Shown: one piece after another, positions 1 through 8,428 of the stretch
Position numbering within the stretch: the first letter of the stretch is position 1
How the letters are laid out: the number at the start of each line of letters is the position of its first letter
Source: Lachnospiraceae bacterium
GTDB lineage: Bacteria; Bacillota; Clostridia; Lachnospirales; Lachnospiraceae
NCBI GenBank assembly: GCA_017450065.1
Contig: JAFSYI010000084.1
Span: 16,395-80,394 of the forward strand
Direction of reading: 5' to 3'
Length of the DNA stretch: 64,000 nucleotides
Translations under genes and position numbers: made by a program
The notes under the pieces: model-generated
Seen by the model: only the letters and a program-made list of their open reading frames with translations
Told to the model about the DNA's origin: nothing
Databases searched by the model: none

Positions 1-1216
1 TATGTACACCGGCTGCGGTAAGATCCGTTGTTGAGACCATGTCATTTCCGGGACCTGACAGAAGAGTCAGTCCCTTACATTTAACAGGTTCTGCATATCC
101 AAGGACATCAACCACCTGTGCACTGCCGCCCTTCTGGACACAGCCACAGGATTTATCCTCAAGAGTTGTTATGCCTCCTGCCTTGTTACCGGGACTCGGG
201 TTCTCATAGACCACCTGACCGTGATCCGTAAAGTATTTTTTAAATCCGTTAACCATTGCAACAGCTTTATCGAAGGTCTCTCTGTCCCTGCAGCGGTTAA
301 ACAGCATTGATTCCGCGCCGAACATTTCGGGAACTTCCGTAAGCACCGTGGAACCTCCGATGGAGATAAGTCTGTCGGAAAATCTTCCGACCGTCGGATT
401 GGCTGTAATTCCTGACAGACCGTCCGAGCCTCCGCACTTCATTCCTACAATAAGCTCCGATGCATCTGTATCTTCCCGCCTGAATTTTCCGGCATATGCA
501 CTGAGTTCCTTAAGAAGCCTTCTTCCCTCCAGCATCTCGTCCTCAACCTTCTGACAGGTCAGGAATTTAACTCTCTCATCGTTCCATTCTCCGAGTTCTT
601 CCCGGAACTGCTCCTCCGTAAGGTTCTCACAGCCCAGTGACAAAACAAGAACGCCGCCTGCGTTGGGATGACGTACCAGAGCTGCGAGCAGCTTCCTCGT
701 GGTCGCATGATCATCCCCCATCTGGGAGCATCCGTAAGGATGGGTAAAGCAGTGAAGCCCGTCCACAGATCCTGTGACAAGATCCTGATTGTCCCTTACA
801 AGATTCTCTGCAATTGAATTAACGCAGCCTACCGTAGGTATTATCCAGATTTCATTACGTATTCCTGTTTTTCCGTTCTCCCTCCTGTATCCCATGAATG
901 TCCGGCCCTTTATCTCCGGAAGCTTATTAATAACGGGATCATATTCATACTCTGCCTCTTCGGAAAGAGCTGTCTTAACATTATGGGTGTGGACGAAGCA
1001 CCCGGTCTTTATCTCTTCCTTCGCTATCCCTATCCGGGTTCCGTACTTTATCACCGGACTGTCTTTCGGAATATCTCTTATGGCTATCTTATGGCCTCTT
1101 CCAACCTTCTCCCGCACTGTGACGGCTTTATCTCCCGTCTCTATACTCTGTCCCTTATCTATATCATGCAGCGCAACTACTACATTGTCCTCCGGGTGTA
1201 TCCTTATGGTATCCAT
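1..1216 (-). CDS. uxaA: Altronate dehydratase (UxaA family), 3' end beyond left edge
   Basis: Dehydrates D-altronate to 2-keto-3-deoxygluconate (KDG) in the galacturonate branch of hexuronate catabolism; cytoplasmic. I translated the minus strand from the ATG at 1216: about 405 residues stay open to the window edge, against roughly 490-500 for the family, so the C-terminus is missing. Residues 1-90 look like the SAF domain (start MDTIRIHPEDNVVVALHDID), followed by a linker and the large UxaA domain with GYRRENGKTGIRNEIWIIPT, a Cys-rich THPYGCSQMGDDHATTRKL stretch and GMKCGGSDGLSGITANP. The gene diverges from the SDR gene at 1412, and the shared intergenic region holds a palindrome. Fructuronate/mannonate dehydratases are a different family, so I am fairly sure of altronate-type activity. 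Confidence 0.9.
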   Translation of the reverse strand, partial: MDTIRIHPEDNVVVALHDIDKGQSIETGDKAVTVREKVGRGHKIAIRDIPKDSPVIKYGTRIGIAKEEIKTGCFVHTHNVKTALSEEAEYEYDPVINKLPEIKGRTFMGYRRENGKTGIRNEIWIIPTVGCVNSIAENLVRDNQDLVTGSVDGLHCFTHPYGCSQMGDDHATTRKLLAALVRHPNAGGVLVLSLGCENLTEEQFREELGEWNDERVKFLTCQKVEDEMLEGRRLLKELSAYAGKFRREDTDASELIVGMKCGGSDGLSGITANPTVGRFSDRLISIGGSTVLTEVPEMFGAESMLFNRCRDRETFDKAVAMVNGFKKYFTDHGQVVYENPSPGNKAGGITTLEDKSCGCVQKGGSAQVVDVLGYAEPVKCKGLTLLSGPGNDMVSTTDLTAAGVH

Positions 1217-1310
1217 AAACGTCCTCCGTCAATCTTAAAATACCGTTTCTTTCTATACTTGATTATATTTGTTCAAAGCATTCAACGATACTGATAAAAT
1301 TGCTTTTTAT

Positions 1311-1336
1311 ATTGCATTTCTTGTTTTAAATGCAAT
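1311..1336. promoter_or_regulatory. Palindrome in divergent uxaA/SDR intergenic region (candidate operator)
   Basis: A perfect 9-bp inverted repeat, ATTGCATTT and AAATGCAAT, separated by 8 bases. It sits 5 bases upstream of the -35 box of the plus-strand promoter and between the two divergent genes. Dimeric activators or repressors bind sites of this form. The AraC regulator (2321) and the GntR regulator (7694) are the nearest candidates; the assignment is inference. Confidence 0.4.
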
Positions 1337-1341
1337 TTTCT

Positions 1342-1369
1342 TTGAAATATGAATATTAGGTTATATAAT
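1342..1369 (+). promoter_or_regulatory. Sigma-A-like promoter for the SDR-AraC-GGDEF operon
   Basis: TTGAAA (1342-1347), 16-base spacer, consensus TATAAT (1364-1369). The start codon at 1412 follows with an AGGGAGG ribosome binding site at 1398-1404. On the other strand a TATAAT box (plus 1262-1267) could serve uxaA, but I see no good -35 for it. Confidence 0.6.
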
Positions 1370-1411
1370 AGATATAAAGTAACTGATGGCTATCAAAAGG
1401 GAGGACATATC

Positions 1412-2278
1412 ATGGCAGGAATTCTTGACAGCTTTCGTCTTGACGGAAAAGTAGCATGGGTAACGGGCGCATCTTACGGACTTGGGATGGCATACGCGAT
1501 GGCTTTTGCCGAAGCAGGTGCCACCGTAGTATTCAACAGTTCCAATCAGGAGCGTGTGGAAAAAGCCGTTAAGGAGTATAAAGAGGCCGGTTTTGACGTA
1601 TACGGAGCTGTATGCGATGTTACGGACGAAGCTCAGGTCCGGTCATTTGTTGAAGATGTTGAGGAACGGTTCGGAAGTATTGATATCCTCGTCAACAATG
1701 CCGGAATAATAAAACGTATTCCCATGACTGAAATGTCCCTTGAAGAGTGGAACCGCGTCATAAACGTGGATCTTACGGGTCCGTTCATATGCAGTAAGGC
1801 CGTGATCCCGGCTATGATCAAAAAAGGAGGCGGCAAGATAATAAACGCCTGTTCAATGATGAGTGAATTCGGGCGTGAAACAGTATCCGCATATGCTGCC
1901 GCAAAGGGTGGACTTAAGATGCTCACACGCAATATCTGCTCCGAATACGGTCAGTACAACATCCAGTGTAACGGTATTGGTCCCGGTTATATAGCCACTC
2001 CGCAGACAGCGCCTCTTCGCAAAAGGGGTGAGGATGGGTCGATCAATCCATTTGACCGTTTCATACGCTCCAAGACTCCCGCACAGAGATGGGGACATAC
2101 AGATGAGCTTAAAGGACTTGCAGTATTCCTCGCTTCTCCCGCTTCCGATTTTGTTAACGGACAGGTCATATACATAGACGGCGGAATAAGTGCCTACATA
2201 GGACAGGACCCCGGCAATCTGGACATTTCCAGATTCGAATCGGAAAAGGAGGACGACAGCATTATTGTTAACGATTAA
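1412..2278 (+). CDS. Gluconate 5-dehydrogenase-like SDR (KduD/Ga5DH type)
   Basis: NAD(P)-dependent short-chain dehydrogenase, 288 residues. In uronate operons this type reduces or oxidises keto-uronate intermediates (5-ketogluconate/gluconate, or 2,5-diketo-3-deoxygluconate to KDG). The Rossmann motif is TGASYGLG, the catalytic residues are in NACSMMSEFG and SAYAAAKGG (Ser, Tyr, Lys), and NNAG and the PGYIATPQTAPLR substrate loop are present. From memory it closely resembles the streptococcal gluconate 5-dehydrogenase. An upstream in-frame ATG at 1349 exists, but the ATG at 1412 has the AGGGAGG site seven bases before it and the family's usual start. The C-terminus carries about 20 extra acidic residues. 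The substrate cannot be fixed from sequence. Confidence 0.85.
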   Translation: MAGILDSFRLDGKVAWVTGASYGLGMAYAMAFAEAGATVVFNSSNQERVEKAVKEYKEAGFDVYGAVCDVTDEAQVRSFVEDVEERFGSIDILVNNAGIIKRIPMTEMSLEEWNRVINVDLTGPFICSKAVIPAMIKKGGGKIINACSMMSEFGRETVSAYAAAKGGLKMLTRNICSEYGQYNIQCNGIGPGYIATPQTAPLRKRGEDGSINPFDRFIRSKTPAQRWGHTDELKGLAVFLASPASDFVNGQVIYIDGGISAYIGQDPGNLDISRFESEKEDDSIIVND

Positions 2279-2320
2279 GCGGTATGATACCATACGCCGA
2301 AAGCCGGAACCCTGATTGAT

Positions 2321-3229
2321 ATGAAAAAGAATCTTACAACAAATTATGATGACAGACAATATATGATATCCGAAGATTTCGAGCTCTTCTACTACCGTGA
2401 CACCAATCCGGTAAAAAGGACGGGACTTCACTCACATCCCTATTATGAATTATATTTTTTTCTTGAGGGCAATGTGGAACTCAGTATACGGCAGAAGAAT
2501 TACAGTCTGTCTTACGGTGATATCTTTTATATACCTCCCAATACCACTCACGGGGTCTTTGTAAAGAACTTTGATGTTCCTTACCGCCGTTTTGATCTGT
2601 GGCTGAGCATACCCTTTTATAACCGTCTCGTGGAGGTCTGCCCGGATCTTAGCTACTACCCGGATCTTGTGATGAAGGAGAATTGTCATCTTATCCATAC
2701 CGAGAGAACCGCTTTCAGTCTTGTTCTTAACAGGCTCTACAGTATTATCGAAGAGCAGAAAGGCAACCGTTTCGGCCGCGACAGCCGTATACTGATACTG
2801 ATCTCAGATCTCGGGCTGACCATAAACCGCCTGGCATATGAGCAGATCAACAAACCCCTGCCCAGCCAGCAGGATTCACTTTATAAAAACATCTGCACAT
2901 ATATAGACAACAATATCGACGAGGTATTGACGCTTGACAGGATAGCCGATCACTTTTTCCTGAGTAAATATTATCTGTCGCATGTTTTTAAAGATAACAT
3001 AGGCATTTCAATCCACAAATATATTACCAAAAGACGGCTTACGATGTGCCATGATGCAATAATCGCCGGTGTACCCGCATCCTCGGTCTGTCAGCAGCAC
3101 GGCTTTGATGATTACTCAAGCTTCTACCGTGCTTTTAAAAAAGAATACGGGATTTCCCCAAAGGCTCTTGCCCAACAGGCCAAGCTGGAAATTGCAGGGA
3201 TTAGGAATGACAAAGATATTAAGGGGTAG
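2321..3229 (+). CDS. AraC family transcriptional regulator with cupin sensor
   Basis: 302 residues. The N-terminal half is an AraC-type cupin (HSHPYYELYFFLEG, then YIPPNTTHGV), a sugar-binding pocket in this family. The C-terminal 100 residues form the double helix-turn-helix (LTLDRIADHFFLSKYYLSHV and SSVCQQHGFDDYSSFYRAFK). It lies 42 bases after the SDR gene and 3 bases before the sensor-GGDEF gene, so the three are probably one transcript. Likely role: local activator of uronate genes, possibly acting at the 1311-1336 palindrome. The family call is secure; target and ligand are inferred. Confidence 0.88.
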   Translation: MKKNLTTNYDDRQYMISEDFELFYYRDTNPVKRTGLHSHPYYELYFFLEGNVELSIRQKNYSLSYGDIFYIPPNTTHGVFVKNFDVPYRRFDLWLSIPFYNRLVEVCPDLSYYPDLVMKENCHLIHTERTAFSLVLNRLYSIIEEQKGNRFGRDSRILILISDLGLTINRLAYEQINKPLPSQQDSLYKNICTYIDNNIDEVLTLDRIADHFFLSKYYLSHVFKDNIGISIHKYITKRRLTMCHDAIIAGVPASSVCQQHGFDDYSSFYRAFKKEYGISPKALAQQAKLEIAGIRNDKDIKG

Positions 3230-3232
3230 AAT

Positions 3233-5182
3233 ATGAAAAAAATAATCTATATTCTTAATGATGCCAAACGTGCCTTCACCTATGAAAGGATCGCCGGATT
3301 CTGCGAAGCTATAAACAATGCCGAAGAAGACATTAATCTATATATTTTCCGAAGTGCAGGCTATGCAGGATATGATGCAGCTCACAACTGCGGTGAATAC
3401 AGCATCTACCGCCTTCCCGATCTTAATGATTTTGACGGGATTCTTCTTGATATCAGCAATGTAGGCAATACGGGCGGAAATATTTACGGAGCCAGAGGCG
3501 CCTCATATATAATCCGTGCGGCAGCCGCATCAGGCAAGCCGGTCCTTGCTCTGGCAAACAGCATTGCGGACTTCTATTATGTGGGCATAAATAACAGCTC
3601 TGCAATGACGTCGATAATAGAATATCTCCATGGAGATCTTGGTCTTACGGATTTCTGGTTCCTTATGGGACCTTCGGACAACTATGAGAATATTATACGT
3701 ACCGAAGCTCTGAAGCTTTACTGTAAGGAGCACAGGCTCCCTGCAGAGAGTATCCGTTTCTACTCAGAGAGCTTTACCGCCGAATGCGGTGTTAACGGAT
3801 TCGAAAAAGTATATATGCAGCATTCCGGGAAGCTTCCCCAGGCGATAATCTGCGCCAACGACTGGATAGCTACGGGAGCCTGCAAGGCAGCTGCATCCCA
3901 TGGAATAAAGATCCCCGGTGATCTGTATATCACCGGCTTTGACAATGTAGATTCATCATCCTACCACTCTCCCGGAATAACAACGGTAGATCAGTACAGG
4001 TGGGAAATGGGGAAGACATGCATCGGTCTGCTTGAAAGGATCTGGAGGGGCGAGAATGTCGATCCCATCACTTATACAGATACCCGTATCATCAAAAGGG
4101 AATCAACCGGTGAAAACAGGATCTCCGAAAGCAGACTGGAAGCCAGAGTGGCCGAATCCATTGTCAAAGAGGTTTATACCGCCAAGATAAACGACCGTAT
4201 ATGTACGCTCCAGTACAGTCTTCCCGGGTGTGACACTCTCGAACAGATATGTGAATCGCTTGCCCCCTGCATAAGTGAGATAAGATGCAAGGGTTTCTGG
4301 ATAGCGATCGATAAGGAGCTTTATGATTACGGAAGCCAGATAGAACTCGATCCCGATACCGGAAATATCAAGCCCGGCACCAGCTCTCTTAAGAAGGACG
4401 GATATCCCGATACTCTCGAGATAATCTACACATGGAACAGGAAACGCGGAGGCAGCTGTACCCATGAGATCATTCATGGCCTTTTCCCGTATTTTGATAA
4501 TGAGCAGCGTGGAAATGATTATATGTTTATTCCGCTTCACTTCATGGATGCGACTGTCGGATTCGTAGCAATAAACGACTGCTCGGATATAATGCATACC
4601 GGAAATATCGCGCCCATCGTAAACACCCTTACCATGGCTATGAGAAGCTTCTTTGCCGGCAAGAAGCTTGAATATGTGAACCAGATGCTTTCGGGTATTT
4701 CAATGAGCGACAATCTGACAGGGATGTGTAATCGTCTCGGATATCATCATCTTGCCACACGGCTCTTTAAGAAAACGCACGATAACGAAAAAAAGCTTAC
4801 TGTACTGTTCATAGATATGGACAAAATGAAATGGTTTAATGATACCTTCGGTCATTCATGCGGTGATGATGCCATACGATGTGTGTCAACAGCCATCAAA
4901 AACAGCGTTACCGGCAATTCCATTCCCGTACGTTTCGGCGGCGATGAGTTCCTCGTTCTTACACCCATAGAGGATCCTGCGGAAGTCGAAGAACTGATCA
5001 ATAACATAAACTACAATCTCCCGCGGGAATCGGAAAAATTCAACCTTCCTTCCATACCGGAGCTCAGCATAGGTTATGTGATAACAGATCCCCATTCAGG
5101 CATCACGCTTAATGAGTATGTAGAGGAAGCAGACAAGCTCATGTATAATGTAAAGAAAGCCAAAAAGGCCGCGAGAGGATGA
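3233..5182 (+). CDS. LacI-type sugar-binding domain fused to GGDEF diguanylate cyclase
   Basis: 649 residues, no signal peptide or membrane segment, so cytoplasmic. Residues 1-285 match the ligand-binding half of LacI/GalR regulators (AIICANDWIATGACKAA, then GFDNVDSSSYHSPGITTVDQ) but the DNA-binding helix-turn-helix is absent. Residues about 290-470 form a linking domain, perhaps GAF-like. Residues about 480-649 are a GGDEF domain with intact VRFGGDEFLVL; the RxxD inhibitory site expected five residues earlier is replaced by TGNS. Expected activity: sugar-modulated cyclic di-GMP synthesis. It starts 3 bases after the AraC stop, so it probably reports on the same sugars. The ligand is unknown. 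Confidence 0.85.
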   Translation: MKKIIYILNDAKRAFTYERIAGFCEAINNAEEDINLYIFRSAGYAGYDAAHNCGEYSIYRLPDLNDFDGILLDISNVGNTGGNIYGARGASYIIRAAAASGKPVLALANSIADFYYVGINNSSAMTSIIEYLHGDLGLTDFWFLMGPSDNYENIIRTEALKLYCKEHRLPAESIRFYSESFTAECGVNGFEKVYMQHSGKLPQAIICANDWIATGACKAAASHGIKIPGDLYITGFDNVDSSSYHSPGITTVDQYRWEMGKTCIGLLERIWRGENVDPITYTDTRIIKRESTGENRISESRLEARVAESIVKEVYTAKINDRICTLQYSLPGCDTLEQICESLAPCISEIRCKGFWIAIDKELYDYGSQIELDPDTGNIKPGTSSLKKDGYPDTLEIIYTWNRKRGGSCTHEIIHGLFPYFDNEQRGNDYMFIPLHFMDATVGFVAINDCSDIMHTGNIAPIVNTLTMAMRSFFAGKKLEYVNQMLSGISMSDNLTGMCNRLGYHHLATRLFKKTHDNEKKLTVLFIDMDKMKWFNDTFGHSCGDDAIRCVSTAIKNSVTGNSIPVRFGGDEFLVLTPIEDPAEVEELINNINYNLPRESEKFNLPSIPELSIGYVITDPHSGITLNEYVEEADKLMYNVKKAKKAARG

Positions 5183-5196
5183 TCCCGCGGCCTTTT
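5162..5196. terminator. Bidirectional intrinsic terminator
   Basis: AAAAGGCCGCG and CGCGGCCTTTT form an 11-bp stem that overlaps the stop codon of the GGDEF gene. T-runs on either side make it usable from both directions, ending the plus-strand operon and the minus-strand uronate block that stops at 5238. Confidence 0.75.
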
Positions 5197-5237
5197 CCGT
5201 TTGCCGGTTTTAAGATTCAGGCTGTGTAAGCCGGCTT

Positions 5238-6284
5238 TTATCTGTTTATATCAAGATTCATTTTCATTATATTACGTATTGTGGCTTCATCATCGGTAAT
5301 ATTCCCGTCGCCATGTATGGTATGCTTGATAACGCTGCTTGCAGTTGCGAAATCCACCATCTCCTGAGGCTCATAACCCTTTAACATTGCATATATCAGT
5401 CCGCTCGCAAAGGCATCACCGCCTCCTACCCTGTCAAGGATATTAAATGTATATGTCCTGCTCTCATATGTATTGCCTCTGTAATACATATATGCCTTCA
5501 GGCTGTTCTCGCTTCCGGAGTGAACATAACGCACATGCCGTGCAATACATGATATACCCGGATACTTCTTCACGAACTCCTTAAAGACCATCTCCTGCTG
5601 TTCGAAATCCGGCTGCAGCGGTATATCATCCTTTATGTCACCCTTTGTATGGTCATTATCATCCTTCCACAGATGATAAGGCTCTATACCCATAAGAACA
5701 TCTACATATGGAAGGCACCCCGTACAGAAATCTCTTGCCTTCTCAAAGCTCCATAACCCGGATCTGAAATTACCGTCAAAGCTTACTGTAAGTCCTATTC
5801 GTTTTGCCGCCTTTAAGCAGTTCATTACCAGTTCAGCACAGCTGTCGGACAGCGCAGGCGTTATTCCCGACAAATGGAGCCAGTCATAATCCTTAAGCAG
5901 TTCTTCTATGTCAGTGTTATCGAAATCATATTCAGTAATGGCACTGTGCTTTCTGTCATAGGTTACCTTACTGGGTCTTATCCCGTATCCCGTTTCAAGA
6001 TAATAGGTTCCCAACCTGTGAGTCGGAGTCTCTTCCGGCGTAGAAAGGATAACCGGAGAACAATGCACATCATTGCTCCTTAACATCCTTATTGCACTCT
6101 TTCCGAGACTGTTATTGGGTACCACCGAAAAAAAAGTGGAATCAATACCAAGATTGGCAAGAGCGAGTGCAATATTTGCCTCGCTCCCTCCATAGCTTGC
6201 CTCAAATTCATTGGCAACTCTTATCTTATTATAATTCGGAGGCGTCAGCCTTAGCATTATTTCACCTGCCGTGATAAATCTCAT
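5238..6284 (-). CDS. kdgK: 2-Keto-3-deoxygluconate kinase (PfkB family), copy 1
   Basis: Phosphorylates KDG to KDPG with ATP, feeding the adjacent aldolase. 348 residues; PfkB signature 1 is in the substrate-binding N-terminus (ASYGGSEANIALALANLGID), and signature 2 is DRVGGGDAFASGLIYAML with catalytic Asp in GGGDAF. FDGNFRSGLW matches the KDG-kinase type. The gene is 23 bases downstream of the KDPG aldolase. A paralogue lies at 9923-10945; the two differ clearly in sequence, so they may have different substrates (for example KDG and another keto-deoxy or tagaturonate-type sugar acid). Last gene before the terminator. Confidence 0.85.
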   Translation of the reverse strand: MRFITAGEIMLRLTPPNYNKIRVANEFEASYGGSEANIALALANLGIDSTFFSVVPNNSLGKSAIRMLRSNDVHCSPVILSTPEETPTHRLGTYYLETGYGIRPSKVTYDRKHSAITEYDFDNTDIEELLKDYDWLHLSGITPALSDSCAELVMNCLKAAKRIGLTVSFDGNFRSGLWSFEKARDFCTGCLPYVDVLMGIEPYHLWKDDNDHTKGDIKDDIPLQPDFEQQEMVFKEFVKKYPGISCIARHVRYVHSGSENSLKAYMYYRGNTYESRTYTFNILDRVGGGDAFASGLIYAMLKGYEPQEMVDFATASSVIKHTIHGDGNITDDEATIRNIMKMNLDINR

Positions 6285-6307
6285 ATGGACTTCCCTTCCG
6301 GATTTTC

Positions 6308-7267
6308 TTATTTCCTTACAAGATGGATAGCAAAGCCCCCGAATTCGCCATCAAGGTAGATAGCCTTCGTTCCCCTGCCATCACTCTTCCTTGTGCTCTC
6401 ATCAAATTTCGCGCCTGCCCTTGAAAGATGATATACAGCCCTGTCTACATTGATCGCTGCTATTGCGATATGTCCATGCGTACCTTTACCAATGCTCTTC
6501 ATTATCTCGAATTCCTTACCCGCAAATATTGAGCTGTTCCCCGGCTTATATTCAAGATCAAACAGAGCACATAAGGTTTTTGCCGTAGCTTCCGCTTTCC
6601 TCTCATCTACACTGTTAATTCCTATATGCCTAAGCTCCAGTCCGAGCATATTCTTTACAGCAGCCTTGCAGATGGCTGTTATCTCATCCCACTTCTCACC
6701 TTCTATGAGATCCTTCTTTACCATCCATGTACCACCGCATGCAAGCACCTGGTCAAAGCTCATGTAATTAACCAGATTAGCTGTATTTACCCCGCCTGTG
6801 GGCATCCATCTGAGAGTTTTATACGGACCTGCAAGTGCCTTGAGCTTATCTACTCCTCCGTTCTGTTCAGCCGGGAAGAACTTAACCGCATCAAGGCCAA
6901 GCATCATGGCCTGCTCCATCTCACCTGCCGTTGCGGTACCGGGAAGCATACATATGCCCTTATCCAGCACATACTTTGTTATCTCAGGATTAAAGCCCGG
7001 GCTTACTATGAAGCTTACTCCGGCCTCTATTGCCCTGTCCGCCTGCTCTTTTGTAAGAACCGTACCCGCTCCCACTATCATCTCGGGGACCTCTGCAACT
7101 ATGGCCTTGATCGCACCGGCTGCCGCTTCCGTACGGAAGGTAACCTCGGCTGCGGGAAGCCCTCCCTTAACCAGAGCTTTGGCAAGCGGTACCGCCTTTT
7201 TTGCATCTTCAATAGCTATAACAGGCACTATCCCGATATCATGGATCCTGTTAAGTAAATCGTTCAA
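6308..7267 (-). CDS. kdgA: KDPG/KHG aldolase fused to a C-terminal VOC (glyoxalase-like) domain
   Basis: Splits KDPG into pyruvate and glyceraldehyde-3-phosphate. Residues 1-210 are a full class I aldolase: EVTFRTEAA (general base Glu), VGAGTVL, GLDAVKFFPAE (Schiff-base Lys) and WMPTGGVN. Residues about 212-320 are an added VOC-fold domain (LRHIGINSVDERKAEATA, ending GGFAIHLVRK). Stand-alone aldolases are about 210 residues. Start: a GTG at 7276 overlaps the AAAGGAG site, whereas the TTG at 7267 has that site 8 bases upstream, so I chose TTG. The VOC part may bind a metal or sugar acid, or be structural; unknown. Confidence 0.88.
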   Translation of the reverse strand: MNDLLNRIHDIGIVPVIAIEDAKKAVPLAKALVKGGLPAAEVTFRTEAAAGAIKAIVAEVPEMIVGAGTVLTKEQADRAIEAGVSFIVSPGFNPEITKYVLDKGICMLPGTATAGEMEQAMMLGLDAVKFFPAEQNGGVDKLKALAGPYKTLRWMPTGGVNTANLVNYMSFDQVLACGGTWMVKKDLIEGEKWDEITAICKAAVKNMLGLELRHIGINSVDERKAEATAKTLCALFDLEYKPGNSSIFAGKEFEIMKSIGKGTHGHIAIAAINVDRAVYHLSRAGAKFDESTRKSDGRGTKAIYLDGEFGGFAIHLVRK

Positions 7268-7320
7268 TTTATTCACTCCTTTCAGTTTTGTGCTTAACTG
7301 ATGTCTTCTTATCTAAACAG

Positions 7321-7644
7321 TCATACAAAGTCTTCTCTCATCGGCGTAAAGATATCAAGAAGCTTTACATTGGTAAGGCATTCTATACCATGCATCACAT
7401 TGGGGGCAACAATATATGTATCGCCCGCATTAAGTGTTACATCCTCGCTTCCTTCTTCCTTATATATAAGAGAGCCTTCAATAACATAGCCTATCTGCTC
7501 ATGGGGATGCTTATGCATTTCACCCACTGCTCCTTTTTCGAACTTAAGCTCCACATTCATTATGTTGTCGCTGTAAGCCAGGACCTTGCGCATCACTCCG
7601 CCACCGAGATCCTTATACTGTTTATCCTTGTTATAAACGTGCAT
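7321..7644 (-). CDS. kdgF: Cupin protein KdgF, unsaturated uronate linearisation
   Basis: A 107-residue single-domain cupin. KdgF proteins open 4,5-unsaturated galacturonate released from pectin or alginate to the linear keto form. Metal-binding motif EMHKHPHEQIGYVIEG gives the first His cluster; the second is VAPNVMHGIE. The start has AAGGAG before ATG. It lies between the GntR regulator and the KDPG aldolase, which fits pectin degradation. Small cupins are hard to tell apart, but length, motif and context all agree. Confidence 0.8.
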   Translation of the reverse strand: MHVYNKDKQYKDLGGGVMRKVLAYSDNIMNVELKFEKGAVGEMHKHPHEQIGYVIEGSLIYKEEGSEDVTLNAGDTYIVAPNVMHGIECLTNVKLLDIFTPMREDFV

Positions 7645-7693
7645 AGTAAAGTACTCCTTTTCTTCCCCTGACCGGGGATCCTGAAAGACTGTT

Positions 7694-8392
7694 TTACTCC
7701 CGCTCCCGAGCCGTATCTGTGTCCTGTTTGAAAAGTAACGGTCTTACCTTCTTGATCTCTTCAATATCCTTTTCAAAAAACCAGATGTGCTCATGAAGCA
7801 GCTTTCTGTATGTTTCTTTATTCCTGGCACCGATACTGCCTACCAGCTGCTCATGCGATTCGAGAGTCCTGTCATTATAGGTCTTCTCTCTGATTATCAG
7901 AAATCTTATCCTGTTATAGTGAGCCATCGTATTTGCCACAAGCTCTGCTGCCAGTTTCTGTCCGGCCACAAAATATGTGACTGCATGAAATTCATTATCG
8001 TATCTTAAATAATCATAGGTTTTGAACGGGTCATCCATCTCACCGGATATTTCTTCCATCTGCCTGCAGTATTCCCGCATTTTCCGGATGTCATCCTCAG
8101 AAACGTTTTCAAACAGTCCGTCCACCACGCCCATCTCAAGGGCTCTTCTTACAAACCACTCCTGCTTTGCCCTGTTCTCATCTATCTTTGAAACAACAGA
8201 ACCGACCTGTGGGTATATATCAACCAGTCCCTCGGTCTCAAGCTTAACCAGAGCCTCTCTTGCCGGAGTACGGCTTACATTATATCTGTCAGCTATCTTG
8301 GCAGCCGACAGCACCTCACCGGGCATCAGAGACAGAGTCATTATATCCCGCTTAAGGTTTTCGTATGTCAGAGCATTCAAAGATTCAACCAT
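7694..8392 (-). CDS. GntR family regulator, FadR/FCD subfamily (uronate repressor candidate)
   Basis: 232 residues: an N-terminal winged helix-turn-helix (SAAKIADRYNVSRTPAREAL, VKLETEGLV) and a C-terminal all-helical FCD ligand domain with conserved Asp/His positions (DNEFHAVTYF). FCD-type GntR proteins such as ExuR/UxuR control hexuronate genes and release DNA on binding uronates. Its position inside the uronate block supports that role. A likely binding site is the near-palindrome inside the dctP promoter (14834-14845). Target assignment is inference. Confidence 0.85.
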   Translation of the reverse strand: MVESLNALTYENLKRDIMTLSLMPGEVLSAAKIADRYNVSRTPAREALVKLETEGLVDIYPQVGSVVSKIDENRAKQEWFVRRALEMGVVDGLFENVSEDDIRKMREYCRQMEEISGEMDDPFKTYDYLRYDNEFHAVTYFVAGQKLAAELVANTMAHYNRIRFLIIREKTYNDRTLESHEQLVGSIGARNKETYRKLLHEHIWFFEKDIEEIKKVRPLLFKQDTDTARERE

Positions 8393-8428
8393 TTGTACCT
8401 CCCCGGAATTGTTCTGTCTTCCGGATCT

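Noticed and set aside
1853-2431. Long antisense frame (192 codons) across the SDR and AraC genes
   Set aside because: It lies wholly opposite two clear genes, has no family motif and is Cys/Tyr-rich in the way expected for an antisense frame.
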